DNA from: a bacterium
GTDB lineage: Bacteria; UBP14; UBA6098; B30-G16
Assembly: GCA_003645115.1 (NCBI GenBank)
Contig: QNEG01000013.1
Span: 1-13,616, forward strand
Length of the DNA: 13,616 nt
Direction: 5' to 3'
A model generated the notes under the pieces. It worked only from the letters and a program-made list of their open reading frames with translations, searched no databases and had not been told where the DNA came from. Below are positions 1 through 6,434 of this stretch, one piece after another (the stretch's first letter is position 1; every line of letters begins with the position of its first letter). A program made the translations under genes and the position numbers.

Positions 1-124
1 AGCCTGTGGTTCAGACAATTCGCCATTGGGGATATTTTTTTAAATTTCATTGCAGTTCGATTTATCGAATCGGCATAAATAACGCAAAAAACCTCATCTA
101 TTGCGTGTTCATCAGAGTATATAG
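1..124. other. Non-coding tail downstream of the outer-membrane protein gene
   Basis: No open reading frame is supported here. The stretch lies just past the stop codon of the minus-strand beta-barrel gene, so it is the 3' end of that transcription unit. It holds a small hairpin (56-69, arms TTCGAT/ATCGAA) and a second inverted repeat (82-87 ACGCAA with 101-106 TTGCGT, 13-base loop). Neither is followed by a proper T-run on the minus strand, so I do not call a terminator. The hairpin core resembles one at 11833-11850. Confidence 0.5.
53..92 (-). repeat. Short dispersed hairpin repeat, copy A
   Basis: Read on the minus strand this copy contains a hairpin core (ATTCGATAAATCGAACTG, complement of 53-70) followed by CAATGAAA. 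The copy at 11833-11850 shares CAGTTCGATT exactly (plus strand), then keeps the CGAA and CGG bases and the A-rich flank with scattered changes. Both copies sit just after the last gene of a minus-strand operon. This could be a dispersed intergenic repeat or a weak transcription-end structure; two imperfect copies do not settle it. Confidence 0.3.
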
Positions 125-856
125 CTAAAATATTTTTGCGCTGAAGAATACGAAAAATTCTCGTGATGGTGCCACTTTGCCCTTTATATTGCCCAGTATA
201 TCGAAGAAATTGAATGTGACATATCCAGAGCGGCTAAAATACATACACAGTGCGGCGGAAAGATAACCATAACCATTTCCGTATGGTTCTTTCCAGTCTC
301 CGGGGGCGAGGTCGTATTCTAATTTAAATCCCAGTGCGTCCTTAATATCCTTATCCATTCCCACATAGAATGAAAATCCTTGGGAGAAATTTTGTTCGAA
401 AGAATAGTTTATGCCCGAATGAATACCCAGATTACCAGCCAGAAATCGCCAGTTCTTGCTCGCCACTACATAAACTCCTCGAGATTTATGCTCGAACCTT
501 TGGCTGTCCTCGATATACTCGCCGAAACCGATAGTTTCTACGCCGATAGCTACAGCGGGAGTGTTTATTCCCTCGTGCATCATGCGAAATTTAATTCCCA
601 AGCCGGGGGATTTATCCAATGTCACGGAACCTCTGCCCACCAGTTTCATAGCGCCGTATGCAGTGCTCACTTGCAATCTATCCCATAATCCCAATGATAA
701 TGCAACTCGTAAACCATCCTCGGGGAATGCCGATGCGAACATCAGCAAATTGCCGTGGTCGGTAATCCCAGCGGTAGGACAATGGACTATTCGTTGCGGT
801 TGAATTGCACCGGCTATGATAATCATACCGATACAGAATAATATAATCTTTCTCAT
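125..856 (-). CDS. Outer-membrane beta-barrel protein (YjbH/porin-like)
   Basis: A 243-residue exported protein. The N-terminus (MRKIILFCIGMIIIAGA) is a typical signal peptide with a short positive start and a hydrophobic core; the mature protein would begin near QPQRIVHCPTAG. The rest alternates hydrophobic and polar residues in short strands separated by Gly/Asn/Asp turns, and ends in the aromatic residue Phe (SAKIF), as outer-membrane barrels do. Residues about 65-115 (YGAMKLVGRGSV... GIKFRMMHEG) resemble a recurring porin-like family of candidate-phylum bacteria. No catalytic motif is seen and the transported substrate is unknown. The start is well supported by GGAGG four bases upstream. 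It is the last gene of the five-gene unit, 15 bases after the flavoprotein gene. The barrel assignment is an inference from sequence pattern. Confidence 0.75.
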   Translation of the reverse strand: MRKIILFCIGMIIIAGAIQPQRIVHCPTAGITDHGNLLMFASAFPEDGLRVALSLGLWDRLQVSTAYGAMKLVGRGSVTLDKSPGLGIKFRMMHEGINTPAVAIGVETIGFGEYIEDSQRFEHKSRGVYVVASKNWRFLAGNLGIHSGINYSFEQNFSQGFSFYVGMDKDIKDALGFKLEYDLAPGDWKEPYGNGYGYLSAALCMYFSRSGYVTFNFFDILGNIKGKVAPSREFFVFFSAKIF

Positions 857-871
857 AATTCCTCCATAGTA

Positions 872-2284
872 TTATAGATAGTTTATAAAAAACTTGCCAG
901 CGATTGTCAATAATTTTGGGCTGGATTTGACTATTTCCCATACCACAGCTGGGATATCCAATCCATACCAAGTCTTGTTTGCCAATTTCTTTTCCAGCAA
1001 TTCGGCGATTTTATCCAATTCATCATCGGTCAAATTTATTACACCTTTTCGCAATTTTGCGTAAATATCTAACCATTTCCCGGTGGCACTTTTCCAATTG
1101 GTTTCATACTCTCGCAATATTTTTTCGTTGTTGGAATAGAAAAATTTGGCGATAGATTCAGCGGCGAGTTTTCCTGAAAGTAATGCGCAATCCAGTCCTC
1201 CGCCGGATATCGCATTTGGCAATCTCGCAGAATCTCCCACCAACAATAAATTCGCTTTGCCCAAAGGTGATAATCGAAATGTAGCGGGAACTATACCGTC
1301 TCTTCGTTGTATAACCGAGAAATCATTCAGCCGATTGTGTAAAAATTTATCTAAATAATGTTTGGCATTGCCATCTTCTGCCATCGATGGTATTATTCCC
1401 AGTCCAACATTGGCTCGATTTCCTCCTTTGGGGAATACCCAGGCATATCCACCTGGAGCGACATTTTTTCCCCACCAGAATTCTGTTATCGGTTCATCGG
1501 TGATTTCATCGCTTTTTAGCAGGACTTGAGCACAACTATGATAATCTCCCATTTTCAGTGAAATTCCCGGATATGCCCATCGAGTGGAAATTCCGCCAAC
1601 TCCATCCGCACCGATGAAATATTTTCCGGTCAGTTCGATTATGTTAGTATTTTTTTGCGCCAATACGCTGGATACCAAATTTTCTCCACAAATTTTTCTA
1701 ACCGTAGTTTGTCCAAATATTTTCACTCCCTGGTTAGCCAGAATTTCTGCCAGTCCAGTTTCCATAGCTGGTCTGTCCAGTATGTATCCTGCTTCGGGAT
1801 GATTCACCAATATCATTTTCCCACCGGGAGCGAATAATTTTATTTTCTGGATAGTGGAACTAATCCAGTTCGGTTGCGGATGGATAACTCGGTTTAATCC
1901 AATAGTGCTGATTCCCTCGGCGCAGGCAACCGGATAACCGAATCGTTCTCTTCGTTCCAAAATAGCCACAGAAAATCCAGCTTTGCTGGCATAATATCCC
2001 GCCGATAATCCGGCTGGTCCTCCACCCAGTATTACTATATCGAAATGCAATCTCTCCTGCGGAGTATTATCTTTTATGAAAGCGCTAATATCCTCGTCGA
2101 TAATAGAATTATCGGTATGATAAATTGCACCTCGTGGACAGGCTAATTCACATTCTGCGCAATCGGTGCAATGTTCTGGGATTATCACTGCCGAACGGCT
2201 ATCCTGGACGATAGCACCACTGGGACAAATTTGGATACATCCCCAGCAGGAAACGCAAAGATTGTTATCGATTGCATAACTCAT
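872..2284 (-). CDS. Ferredoxin-fused geranylgeranyl reductase family flavoprotein
   Basis: A 470-residue protein with two parts. Residues 10-50 carry two complete [4Fe-4S] motifs (C10-C13-C16-C20P and C39-C42-C45-C49P), a bacterial-type 2[4Fe-4S] ferredoxin domain. From about residue 81 there is an FAD-binding oxidoreductase: Rossmann motif GGGPAGLSA (87-95), the PVACAEGIS segment matching the conserved cysteine-containing CGEGIS region of geranylgeranyl reductases, GADGVGG, the GYAWVFPKG region, and VGDSARLPNAISGGGLDCA, the second FAD-binding motif. The family reduces isolated double bonds in prenyl chains (archaeal lipids, chlorophyll phytyl, menaquinone side chains); the fused ferredoxin would supply electrons directly. 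The substrate is unknown. Spacing to its neighbours is 5 and 15 bases, so it is part of the operon. The ATG has only a weak ribosome-binding site, so it may depend on read-through from the gene before it. Family confidence is high; lipid versus quinone substrate is open. Confidence 0.88.
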   Translation of the reverse strand: MSYAIDNNLCVSCWGCIQICPSGAIVQDSRSAVIIPEHCTDCAECELACPRGAIYHTDNSIIDEDISAFIKDNTPQERLHFDIVILGGGPAGLSAGYYASKAGFSVAILERRERFGYPVACAEGISTIGLNRVIHPQPNWISSTIQKIKLFAPGGKMILVNHPEAGYILDRPAMETGLAEILANQGVKIFGQTTVRKICGENLVSSVLAQKNTNIIELTGKYFIGADGVGGISTRWAYPGISLKMGDYHSCAQVLLKSDEITDEPITEFWWGKNVAPGGYAWVFPKGGNRANVGLGIIPSMAEDGNAKHYLDKFLHNRLNDFSVIQRRDGIVPATFRLSPLGKANLLLVGDSARLPNAISGGGLDCALLSGKLAAESIAKFFYSNNEKILREYETNWKSATGKWLDIYAKLRKGVINLTDDELDKIAELLEKKLANKTWYGLDIPAVVWEIVKSSPKLLTIAGKFFINYL

Positions 2285-2289
2285 AGCAC

Positions 2290-2559
2290 TTATTTAAATC
2301 CTTTCCAGATATATAATATCCCGATAATGATAAACAAAGCACCGGCGATAATTTGAACAGTTTTCTGTGGGATAAATTTACCCAGAGCGAAACCAGCTGC
2401 AGCGCCCATCGCGGTGATACTGACCAATGCCAGCGACGCCGACAGGAACACCATTTTGGGATTCACTGTGGATGCGAATCCCAGCACAGCCAATTGTGTC
2501 TTATCGCCCAGCTCTGCGATAAATACTGCTATAAATATTTTTATGAATTCTTTCCACAT
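2290..2559 (-). CDS. Single-domain GDT1/UPF0016 (TMEM165) cation transporter
   Basis: An 89-residue hydrophobic protein with three predicted membrane helices (about 5-25, 36-57, 67-86). Helix 1 contains the family signature E16-L-G-D19-K-T-Q, whose acidic residues bind the cation. Characterised members move Mn2+ or Ca2+ against protons across membranes. Most homologues carry two inverted copies of this domain; here there is only one, so two subunits would have to pair to build the transport path. No second copy is seen in the window. The start is supported by GGAAG four bases upstream and lies inside the end of the preceding cyclase gene (19-base overlap), implying coupled translation. It is followed after 5 bases by the flavoprotein gene. 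The specific ion cannot be read from the sequence; manganese export is the likeliest role by family. Confidence 0.85.
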   Translation of the reverse strand: MWKEFIKIFIAVFIAELGDKTQLAVLGFASTVNPKMVFLSASLALVSITAMGAAAGFALGKFIPQKTVQIIAGALFIIIGILYIWKGFK

Positions 2560-3209
2560 TTTCTTCCTTTCTGTTTATACATTTCATAATCTGCCTTATG
2601 AATCAATGTGCTTTCGGTATCATTCTCATCGGGAACTGCAATACCATAGGATATAGATAAATTAGTTTTGGATTGAAAATGGTTTGCTATCTGTCGAATG
2701 ATATATTCCAGACTTTCCAACTTTTTTCTGGACACGATAATAAATTCATCACCGCCGAAACGAGCGATAAAATCCTGGTCGTTCAAATGACTTTTGGTAA
2801 TATTCACCAACTCGATTAGTGCCTTATTCCCTTCGATATGTCCATATTTATCGTTGAATGGTTTAAAATTATCTATATCCATAAATACAATAGCGAATTT
2901 TTCATCGCTTTCCATCAATTGTCGCATTCTATCGAAAAGTGCGATATGGTTCAATGCGCCAGTGAGAGGGTCGGTGATAGACAGGATGAACAGTTTATTA
3001 TTGATTTCGCGTTGTTTTTCCCATAGGAATATTCCCAATCCCAACAATAGTAAGAATGGAAGGAAAAAGCGCGCCAAATCCCAGTATGTTTGGAAATTAA
3101 GTTGTAGTGCATTTTCCAGCAGGAATGCTCCCATAGTAATCAATGTAGCAAATATGATAAAGAAACCGAAGTGAGGTGCGCCGGGTGGTTTTAATTTCGT
3201 TTTTTTCAT
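2541..3209 (-). CDS. Membrane-anchored diguanylate cyclase (GGDEF domain)
   Basis: A 222-residue protein. Two hydrophobic segments (about 14-35 and 46-63) form a helical hairpin anchor with only a short loop between them, leaving little room for an extracellular sensor. A linker (64-78) leads into a GGDEF domain: DPLTGALNH (80-88), MDIDNFKPFND (110-120) with metal-binding Asp, and intact active-site RFGGDEF (150-156). The end, ADYEMYKQKGR, matches the usual helix of the family. The active site is complete, so it should make cyclic di-GMP from GTP. The inhibitory RxxD site five residues before GGDEF reads NDQD here, so product feedback at that site is probably lost. No EAL or PilZ partner is in the window. 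The aminopeptidase gene ends 6 bases before its ATG; its own ribosome-binding site is weak. Confidence 0.9.
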   Translation of the reverse strand: MKKTKLKPPGAPHFGFFIIFATLITMGAFLLENALQLNFQTYWDLARFFLPFLLLLGLGIFLWEKQREINNKLFILSITDPLTGALNHIALFDRMRQLMESDEKFAIVFMDIDNFKPFNDKYGHIEGNKALIELVNITKSHLNDQDFIARFGGDEFIIVSRKKLESLEYIIRQIANHFQSKTNLSISYGIAVPDENDTESTLIHKADYEMYKQKGRKCGKNS

Positions 3210-3215
3210 ATAATA

Positions 3216-4307
3216 TCAACCTATCGGGATTATCATATCGGTCAATTTTTTGGGCAACTCGGCGCTCATTATTCGCACTCCACTTTCTTCGACCACTACA
3301 TCGTCCTCGATTCTGACTCCGCCCCAATCGGGTATATATATTCCCGGTTCGACAGTAACTACAGAATTTTTCGGAAGTGGTTCCTCGTTGCGAGAATTAA
3401 CTCCGGGAGTATCGTGGACTTGCAATCCGATACCGTGCCCTAATCCGTGACCGAAATATTCTCCATATCCCTCTTTTTGGATATATTTTCGAGCGATTTC
3501 ATCGATTTCTTTGCCGGTCATTCCAGCTTTCATATTATCGATTGCTTTCTGTTGAGCCTGAAGCACAATATTATAAATCTTTTCGAATTTTTCATCGGGA
3601 CTGCCGATAAAAAATGTTCGTGTCAAATCCGAAGTGTATCCATCATAAGTGGCGCCGAAATCGACAGTGACCATTTCACCTGACTGGATAGTTTTCTCGG
3701 ATGCCACACCGTGAGGCAATGATGCACGCCATCCCGATGCCACTATTATATCGAACGGAGATTTCTCACTACCTTTTCTGTTCAATCTATATTCCAGTTC
3801 GGCGGAAAATTCTCGCTCGGTAATTCCCGGTCGAAGTATCGGCAATGTTTCCACTAATGCCTCGATTGCCATATCTACTGCCTGCTGGAGTTTATTTATT
3901 TCGTTGGAATCCTTAATCGAGCGCAGTTTCGCCAATGGATTGGTTATCGAAATCCAGTTCACATTCAGAAATCTCGCTATTAGACGACGATACAATGAAT
4001 AGTGAAGAACATTCCCATCGAAACCCGCCACTTTTTTCCCCTTCAACAATTCTAATTCATCCATAATATCGAAATACGACTTTTCACTCGATGTGATATG
4101 GATTTCTGCCAAATCGCCAATTTGTTTTTTTGCTTGAGTTTCATAGCGGAAATCGGTCATAAATATAACCCTTTCCATATCTACCCATAGCATTCCAGCG
4201 GAACCGGTGAAACCGACCAAATATCTGATATCGGTATTGGAATTCACCAGAAAGCCATCCAATCTTTCAGTATCGATAATCTCCCTGAATTTTTCCACTC
4301 TGGACAT
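3216..4307 (-). CDS. Xaa-Pro aminopeptidase (M24B metallopeptidase)
   Basis: A 363-residue cytoplasmic peptidase that removes N-terminal residues preceding proline. It has the usual two halves: an N-terminal creatinase-like domain (about 1-125) and a C-terminal pita-bread domain. All five dinuclear-metal ligands are visible: D216 in VTVDFG, D227 in SDLTRTF, H291 in GHGLGHGIG, E320 in TVEPGIY and E334 in RIEDDV; LPHGVAS near 197-203 is the substrate-side histidine region. Start choice: the reading frame runs up to a TTG at 4319, but GGAGG (4317-4313) sits inside that extension and lies five bases before the ATG at 4307, and an adjacent ATG lies at 4310, so 4307 is preferred. It is the first gene of the unit, with a promoter at 4395-4422. 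Whether it prefers di- or longer peptides (PepQ versus PepP) is not resolved. Confidence 0.93.
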   Translation of the reverse strand: MSRVEKFREIIDTERLDGFLVNSNTDIRYLVGFTGSAGMLWVDMERVIFMTDFRYETQAKKQIGDLAEIHITSSEKSYFDIMDELELLKGKKVAGFDGNVLHYSLYRRLIARFLNVNWISITNPLAKLRSIKDSNEINKLQQAVDMAIEALVETLPILRPGITEREFSAELEYRLNRKGSEKSPFDIIVASGWRASLPHGVASEKTIQSGEMVTVDFGATYDGYTSDLTRTFFIGSPDEKFEKIYNIVLQAQQKAIDNMKAGMTGKEIDEIARKYIQKEGYGEYFGHGLGHGIGLQVHDTPGVNSRNEEPLPKNSVVTVEPGIYIPDWGGVRIEDDVVVEESGVRIMSAELPKKLTDMIIPIG

Positions 4308-4394
4308 CATTACCTCCAATCGAATTAATTTTTTATGGTGTGCATTTTCGGTTTCTGCCCGATTTTTGTCTAAACTACAAATCCACTTATTTCA

Positions 4395-4422
4395 AATATA
4401 TCATTGGATTTTGGGTTGTCAA
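4395..4422 (-). promoter_or_regulatory. Sigma-70-type promoter for the aminopeptidase operon
   Basis: On the minus strand TTGACA (4422-4417) is followed by a 16-base spacer and TATATT (4400-4395). The -35 box is a perfect consensus match. Transcription would begin near 4388, giving a leader of about 80 bases before the ATG at 4307. No operator or riboswitch fold is evident in the leader. Confidence 0.6.
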
Positions 4423-4576
4423 TTCGTTTGAACATCAAATATGAAATTCCACCATAATTTTGTAGAATGATTTGGCAGATTTGAATGATTAACAGGTTTG
4501 AGCGGTTTCCACATAGTCAGACCACCGGATTAAATCCATTAAATCCCGACTGACATTTTCTAAATCTTTTCCCCAC

Positions 4577-4591
4577 CGGTCGGGATGACCG
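4577..4591. repeat. Hairpin CGGTC-GGGAT-GACCG
   Basis: Perfect 5-bp stem with a 5-base loop. The 3' part GGGATGACCG recurs at 4659-4668, and the matches continue beyond it (then a/gTAT, and AAATC), so this is one unit of a local direct repeat. There is no adjacent T-run that would make it an intrinsic terminator. Confidence 0.5.
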
Positions 4592-4617
4592 ATATTAAAA
4601 TCGCAGCGGGCAGTGAT

Positions 4618-4668
4618 GGTGAGATTCCCTCACCTTCGGTCTCTCTCCCAGCGAGAGAGGGATGACCG
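4618..4668. repeat. Double hairpin, REP-like palindromic element
   Basis: Two stem-loops lie in tandem. GGTGAG (4618-4623) pairs with CTCACC (4629-4634) around a 5-base loop. CTCTCTC (4641-4647) pairs with GAGAGAG (4653-4659) around CCAGC, and CGGT/ACCG (4637-4640 with 4665-4668) can extend it across a bulge. The base pattern (CCCTCACC... CTCTCCC... GAGAGGG) is like palindromic repeats scattered between genes in many bacteria. No T-run follows on either strand. Confidence 0.5.
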
Positions 4669-4843
4669 GTATCTGAAATCTACAGGAAAACATAAACTTC
4701 TTATCCCTTGGAAATCCCCCATTGGTCGTGTGTTGAAATAAACAACCTAAACCACGGAAGAACATAAACGGAATAATTTTTTTAAATCCGTCTTTTTGGA
4801 GAAAAGGAATATTAGTAAATCTACATCTCAAAAAAATTTATCC

Positions 4844-4871
4844 TTGACAAATCGGAAAAAAACTTTATTAT
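4844..4871 (+). promoter_or_regulatory. Promoter of the initiator tRNA gene
   Basis: TTGACA (4844-4849), a 16-base spacer, then TATTAT (4866-4871). The predicted start is at about 4877-4878, the first bases of the tRNA itself, so the primary transcript would have little or no 5' leader. Confidence 0.6.
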
Positions 4872-4876
4872 TCTAT

Positions 4877-4950
4877 TGCGGGGTGGAGCAGTCAGGTAGC
4901 TCGCCGGGCTCATAACCCGGAGGTCGAAGGTTCAAATCCTTCCCCCGCCA
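4877..4950 (+). tRNA. Initiator tRNA-fMet (CAT anticodon)
   Basis: The cloverleaf can be drawn by hand. Acceptor GCGGGG (4878-4883) pairs with CCCCGC. The anticodon stem CCGGG/CCCGG flanks the loop CTCATAA with anticodon CAT, and the T-arm is GAAGG-TTCAAAT-CCTTC. Two features mark it as the initiator rather than elongator tRNA: the first acceptor pair (T1 with C72) is unpaired, and three consecutive G-C pairs sit beside the anticodon loop. The discriminator base is A. The 3' CCA is not encoded (TAT follows), so it must be added after transcription. A T-rich stretch (4951-4970) follows and may help end transcription. The restriction-modification genes begin about 210 bases downstream on the same strand. 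Confidence 0.95.
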
Positions 4951-5160
4951 TATTTTATTTTTCTTATTCCATTTAAAATCACGAAATACATTATTTCCAC
5001 TATAGATATGATTTAATCCCCCACCATATTTATTTTTCACACCCATTCTCGGAAGGACTCCACAATTTTTAAAAAACCGTTGATTTAGAAAACTGATTGT
5101 GTTAATTGGAATTAGAACTTATAAACAGTGAATATATACAGTTTAAAAATTGCGGAACAA
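4951..5160. other. Spacer between tRNA-fMet and the restriction-modification genes
   Basis: No gene is seen. It starts with a T-rich tract right after the tRNA and ends with the putative methyltransferase promoter. I found no direct repeat of the tRNA 3' end within this spacer that would mark an attachment site. Confidence 0.45.
5097..5125 (+). promoter_or_regulatory. Putative promoter of the restriction-modification operon
   Basis: TTGTGT (5097-5102), a 17-base spacer, then TATAAA (5120-5125). Transcription would start near 5132, four bases after the GTG at 5128 and about 29 bases before the ATG at 5161. This argues for the ATG as the real methyltransferase start. Confidence 0.4.
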
Positions 5161-6423
5161 ATGGAAATTGTCATAGAAAAGAAATATTTCGACGACAGTT
5201 GGAATTTCGAGAATGCGAATACTAAAAGATTGACCCATTGTTTCCATAGCTATCCCGCTATGATGATACCTCAAGTTGCAGCAAGAATAATCGAAACATA
5301 TGGGAAAAATGCAAAACTATTGTTTGACCCTTATTGTGGAACTGGAACTTCTTTAGTGGAGGCGAATATCCGGAATATCGATGCTGTGGGGACAGATTTA
5401 AATCCATTAGCACGACTAATTGCGAAAGCAAAAACTACGCCAATAGAAATAAAGAAATTGAATATATTTCTAAAGGAATTTAATGATTTTATTTTTTCCT
5501 TACAATTCAGTGGAAAGAAAGACTACTCCGTTATTCTACCCAAGTTTCATAACATCGATTATTGGTTTACGAAAGATGTTCAAATTAAACTGACCATCTT
5601 GAAAGAATATATTGATAATATCGAGGATGAATCCATAAAGAGATTTTTCTATGTTGCATTCAGTGAAACCGTTAGAGATAGCTCCTTGACAAGAAATGGA
5701 GAATTTAAATTATATAGAATTTCCGAAAAAAAACTAAACAACTTCACCCCAGATGTATATGGAATTATGGTAAACAAACTCATTAGAAATAAAACTGGAT
5801 TAATGGAATTCGTCCAAGAGAAAAAGAATAATTCATCTACTCATATTCATTCTTTTAATACAGTTTTTGGGATTCCTGAAAATATTGTTTCAAAAGATTC
5901 TGTAGATATAATTTTAACATCGCCACCATACGGGGATTCACGAACGACTGTGGCATATGGTCAGTTCTCAAGATTAGCTAACCAATGGTTGGGGTTCTCT
6001 GAAGCTTCAAAAATAGATAACAAACTAATGGGCGGGAAAAGAAATATTACTATTAAAAAATTTGGAATATCCATCCTCGATGATATCATAGAGAAAATAG
6101 AGCATAAAGATAAAAATAGAGCAAAAGATGTTTATTCGTTTTATTATGACTATCTATCTTCTATAAACAATATCTCCAAGGTAGTTAAAAAAAGTGGGTA
6201 TGCTTGTTTTGTGGTTGGAAATCGTCGTGTTAAAGGTTTTACTTTACCAACAGATGAAATCACAGTGGAAATTTTTAGAAAGAATGGTTTCGAACATATA
6301 GAAACTATCATTAGAAAAATACCAAATAAGAGAATGCCTTTAAAGAATAGTCCCACAAATAAAGTGGGAGAAAAAGATACCACAATGAATTACGAATATA
6401 TTGTAGTAATGCAAAAAATTTAA
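5161..6423 (+). CDS. Type II DNA amino-methyltransferase (N4-cytosine or N6-adenine)
   Basis: A 420-residue AdoMet-dependent DNA methyltransferase that would protect the host from the endonuclease encoded next to it. Motif I for AdoMet is FDPYCGTGTS (residues about 55-64), followed by DAVGTDLNP (motif II). The catalytic motif IV is TSPPYGDS (253-260). The order I then IV with about 190 residues between suggests the target-recognition part lies in that middle section. TSPPY is commonest in N4-cytosine enzymes, and the methyltransferases paired with MvaI and BcnI make N4-methylcytosine, so m4C is favoured; m6A is not excluded. Start: the frame extends to a GTG at 5128, but that has no ribosome-binding site and lies in the promoter, whereas ATG 5161 has a GGA five bases upstream. 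AGA predominates among the arginine codons and the DNA is more A+T-rich than the flanks, consistent with acquisition. The endonuclease gene follows after 11 bases. Confidence 0.9.
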   Translation: MEIVIEKKYFDDSWNFENANTKRLTHCFHSYPAMMIPQVAARIIETYGKNAKLLFDPYCGTGTSLVEANIRNIDAVGTDLNPLARLIAKAKTTPIEIKKLNIFLKEFNDFIFSLQFSGKKDYSVILPKFHNIDYWFTKDVQIKLTILKEYIDNIEDESIKRFFYVAFSETVRDSSLTRNGEFKLYRISEKKLNNFTPDVYGIMVNKLIRNKTGLMEFVQEKKNNSSTHIHSFNTVFGIPENIVSKDSVDIILTSPPYGDSRTTVAYGQFSRLANQWLGFSEASKIDNKLMGGKRNITIKKFGISILDDIIEKIEHKDKNRAKDVYSFYYDYLSSINNISKVVKKSGYACFVVGNRRVKGFTLPTDEITVEIFRKNGFEHIETIIRKIPNKRMPLKNSPTNKVGEKDTTMNYEYIVVMQKI

Positions 6424-6434
6424 GGGAAAAACTT

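Larger units (their letters stand above)
4423..4843. other. Non-coding region with hairpins and repeat fragments
   Basis: No credible gene lies here. The only long frame (minus, 4595-4831) runs through inverted repeats and low-complexity bases and has no family-like features. The region holds a run of hairpins at 4577-4668, two copies of a short direct repeat, and the word AACATAAAC twice (about 4689 and 4763). It separates the promoters of the aminopeptidase operon and tRNA-fMet, which fire in opposite directions. Confidence 0.6.

Noticed and set aside
82..106. Inverted repeat ACGCAA/TTGCGT as a terminator
   Set aside because: The T-run lies in the loop rather than after the stem on the minus strand.
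4595..4831. 78-codon minus-strand frame upstream of the tRNA
   Set aside because: It runs through the palindromic repeats, has no ribosome-binding site noticed and no protein-like composition; treated as non-coding.
5128..5160. GTG start adding 11 residues to the methyltransferase
   Set aside because: No ribosome-binding site, and a plausible promoter -10 box overlaps it; the ATG at 5161 is favoured.
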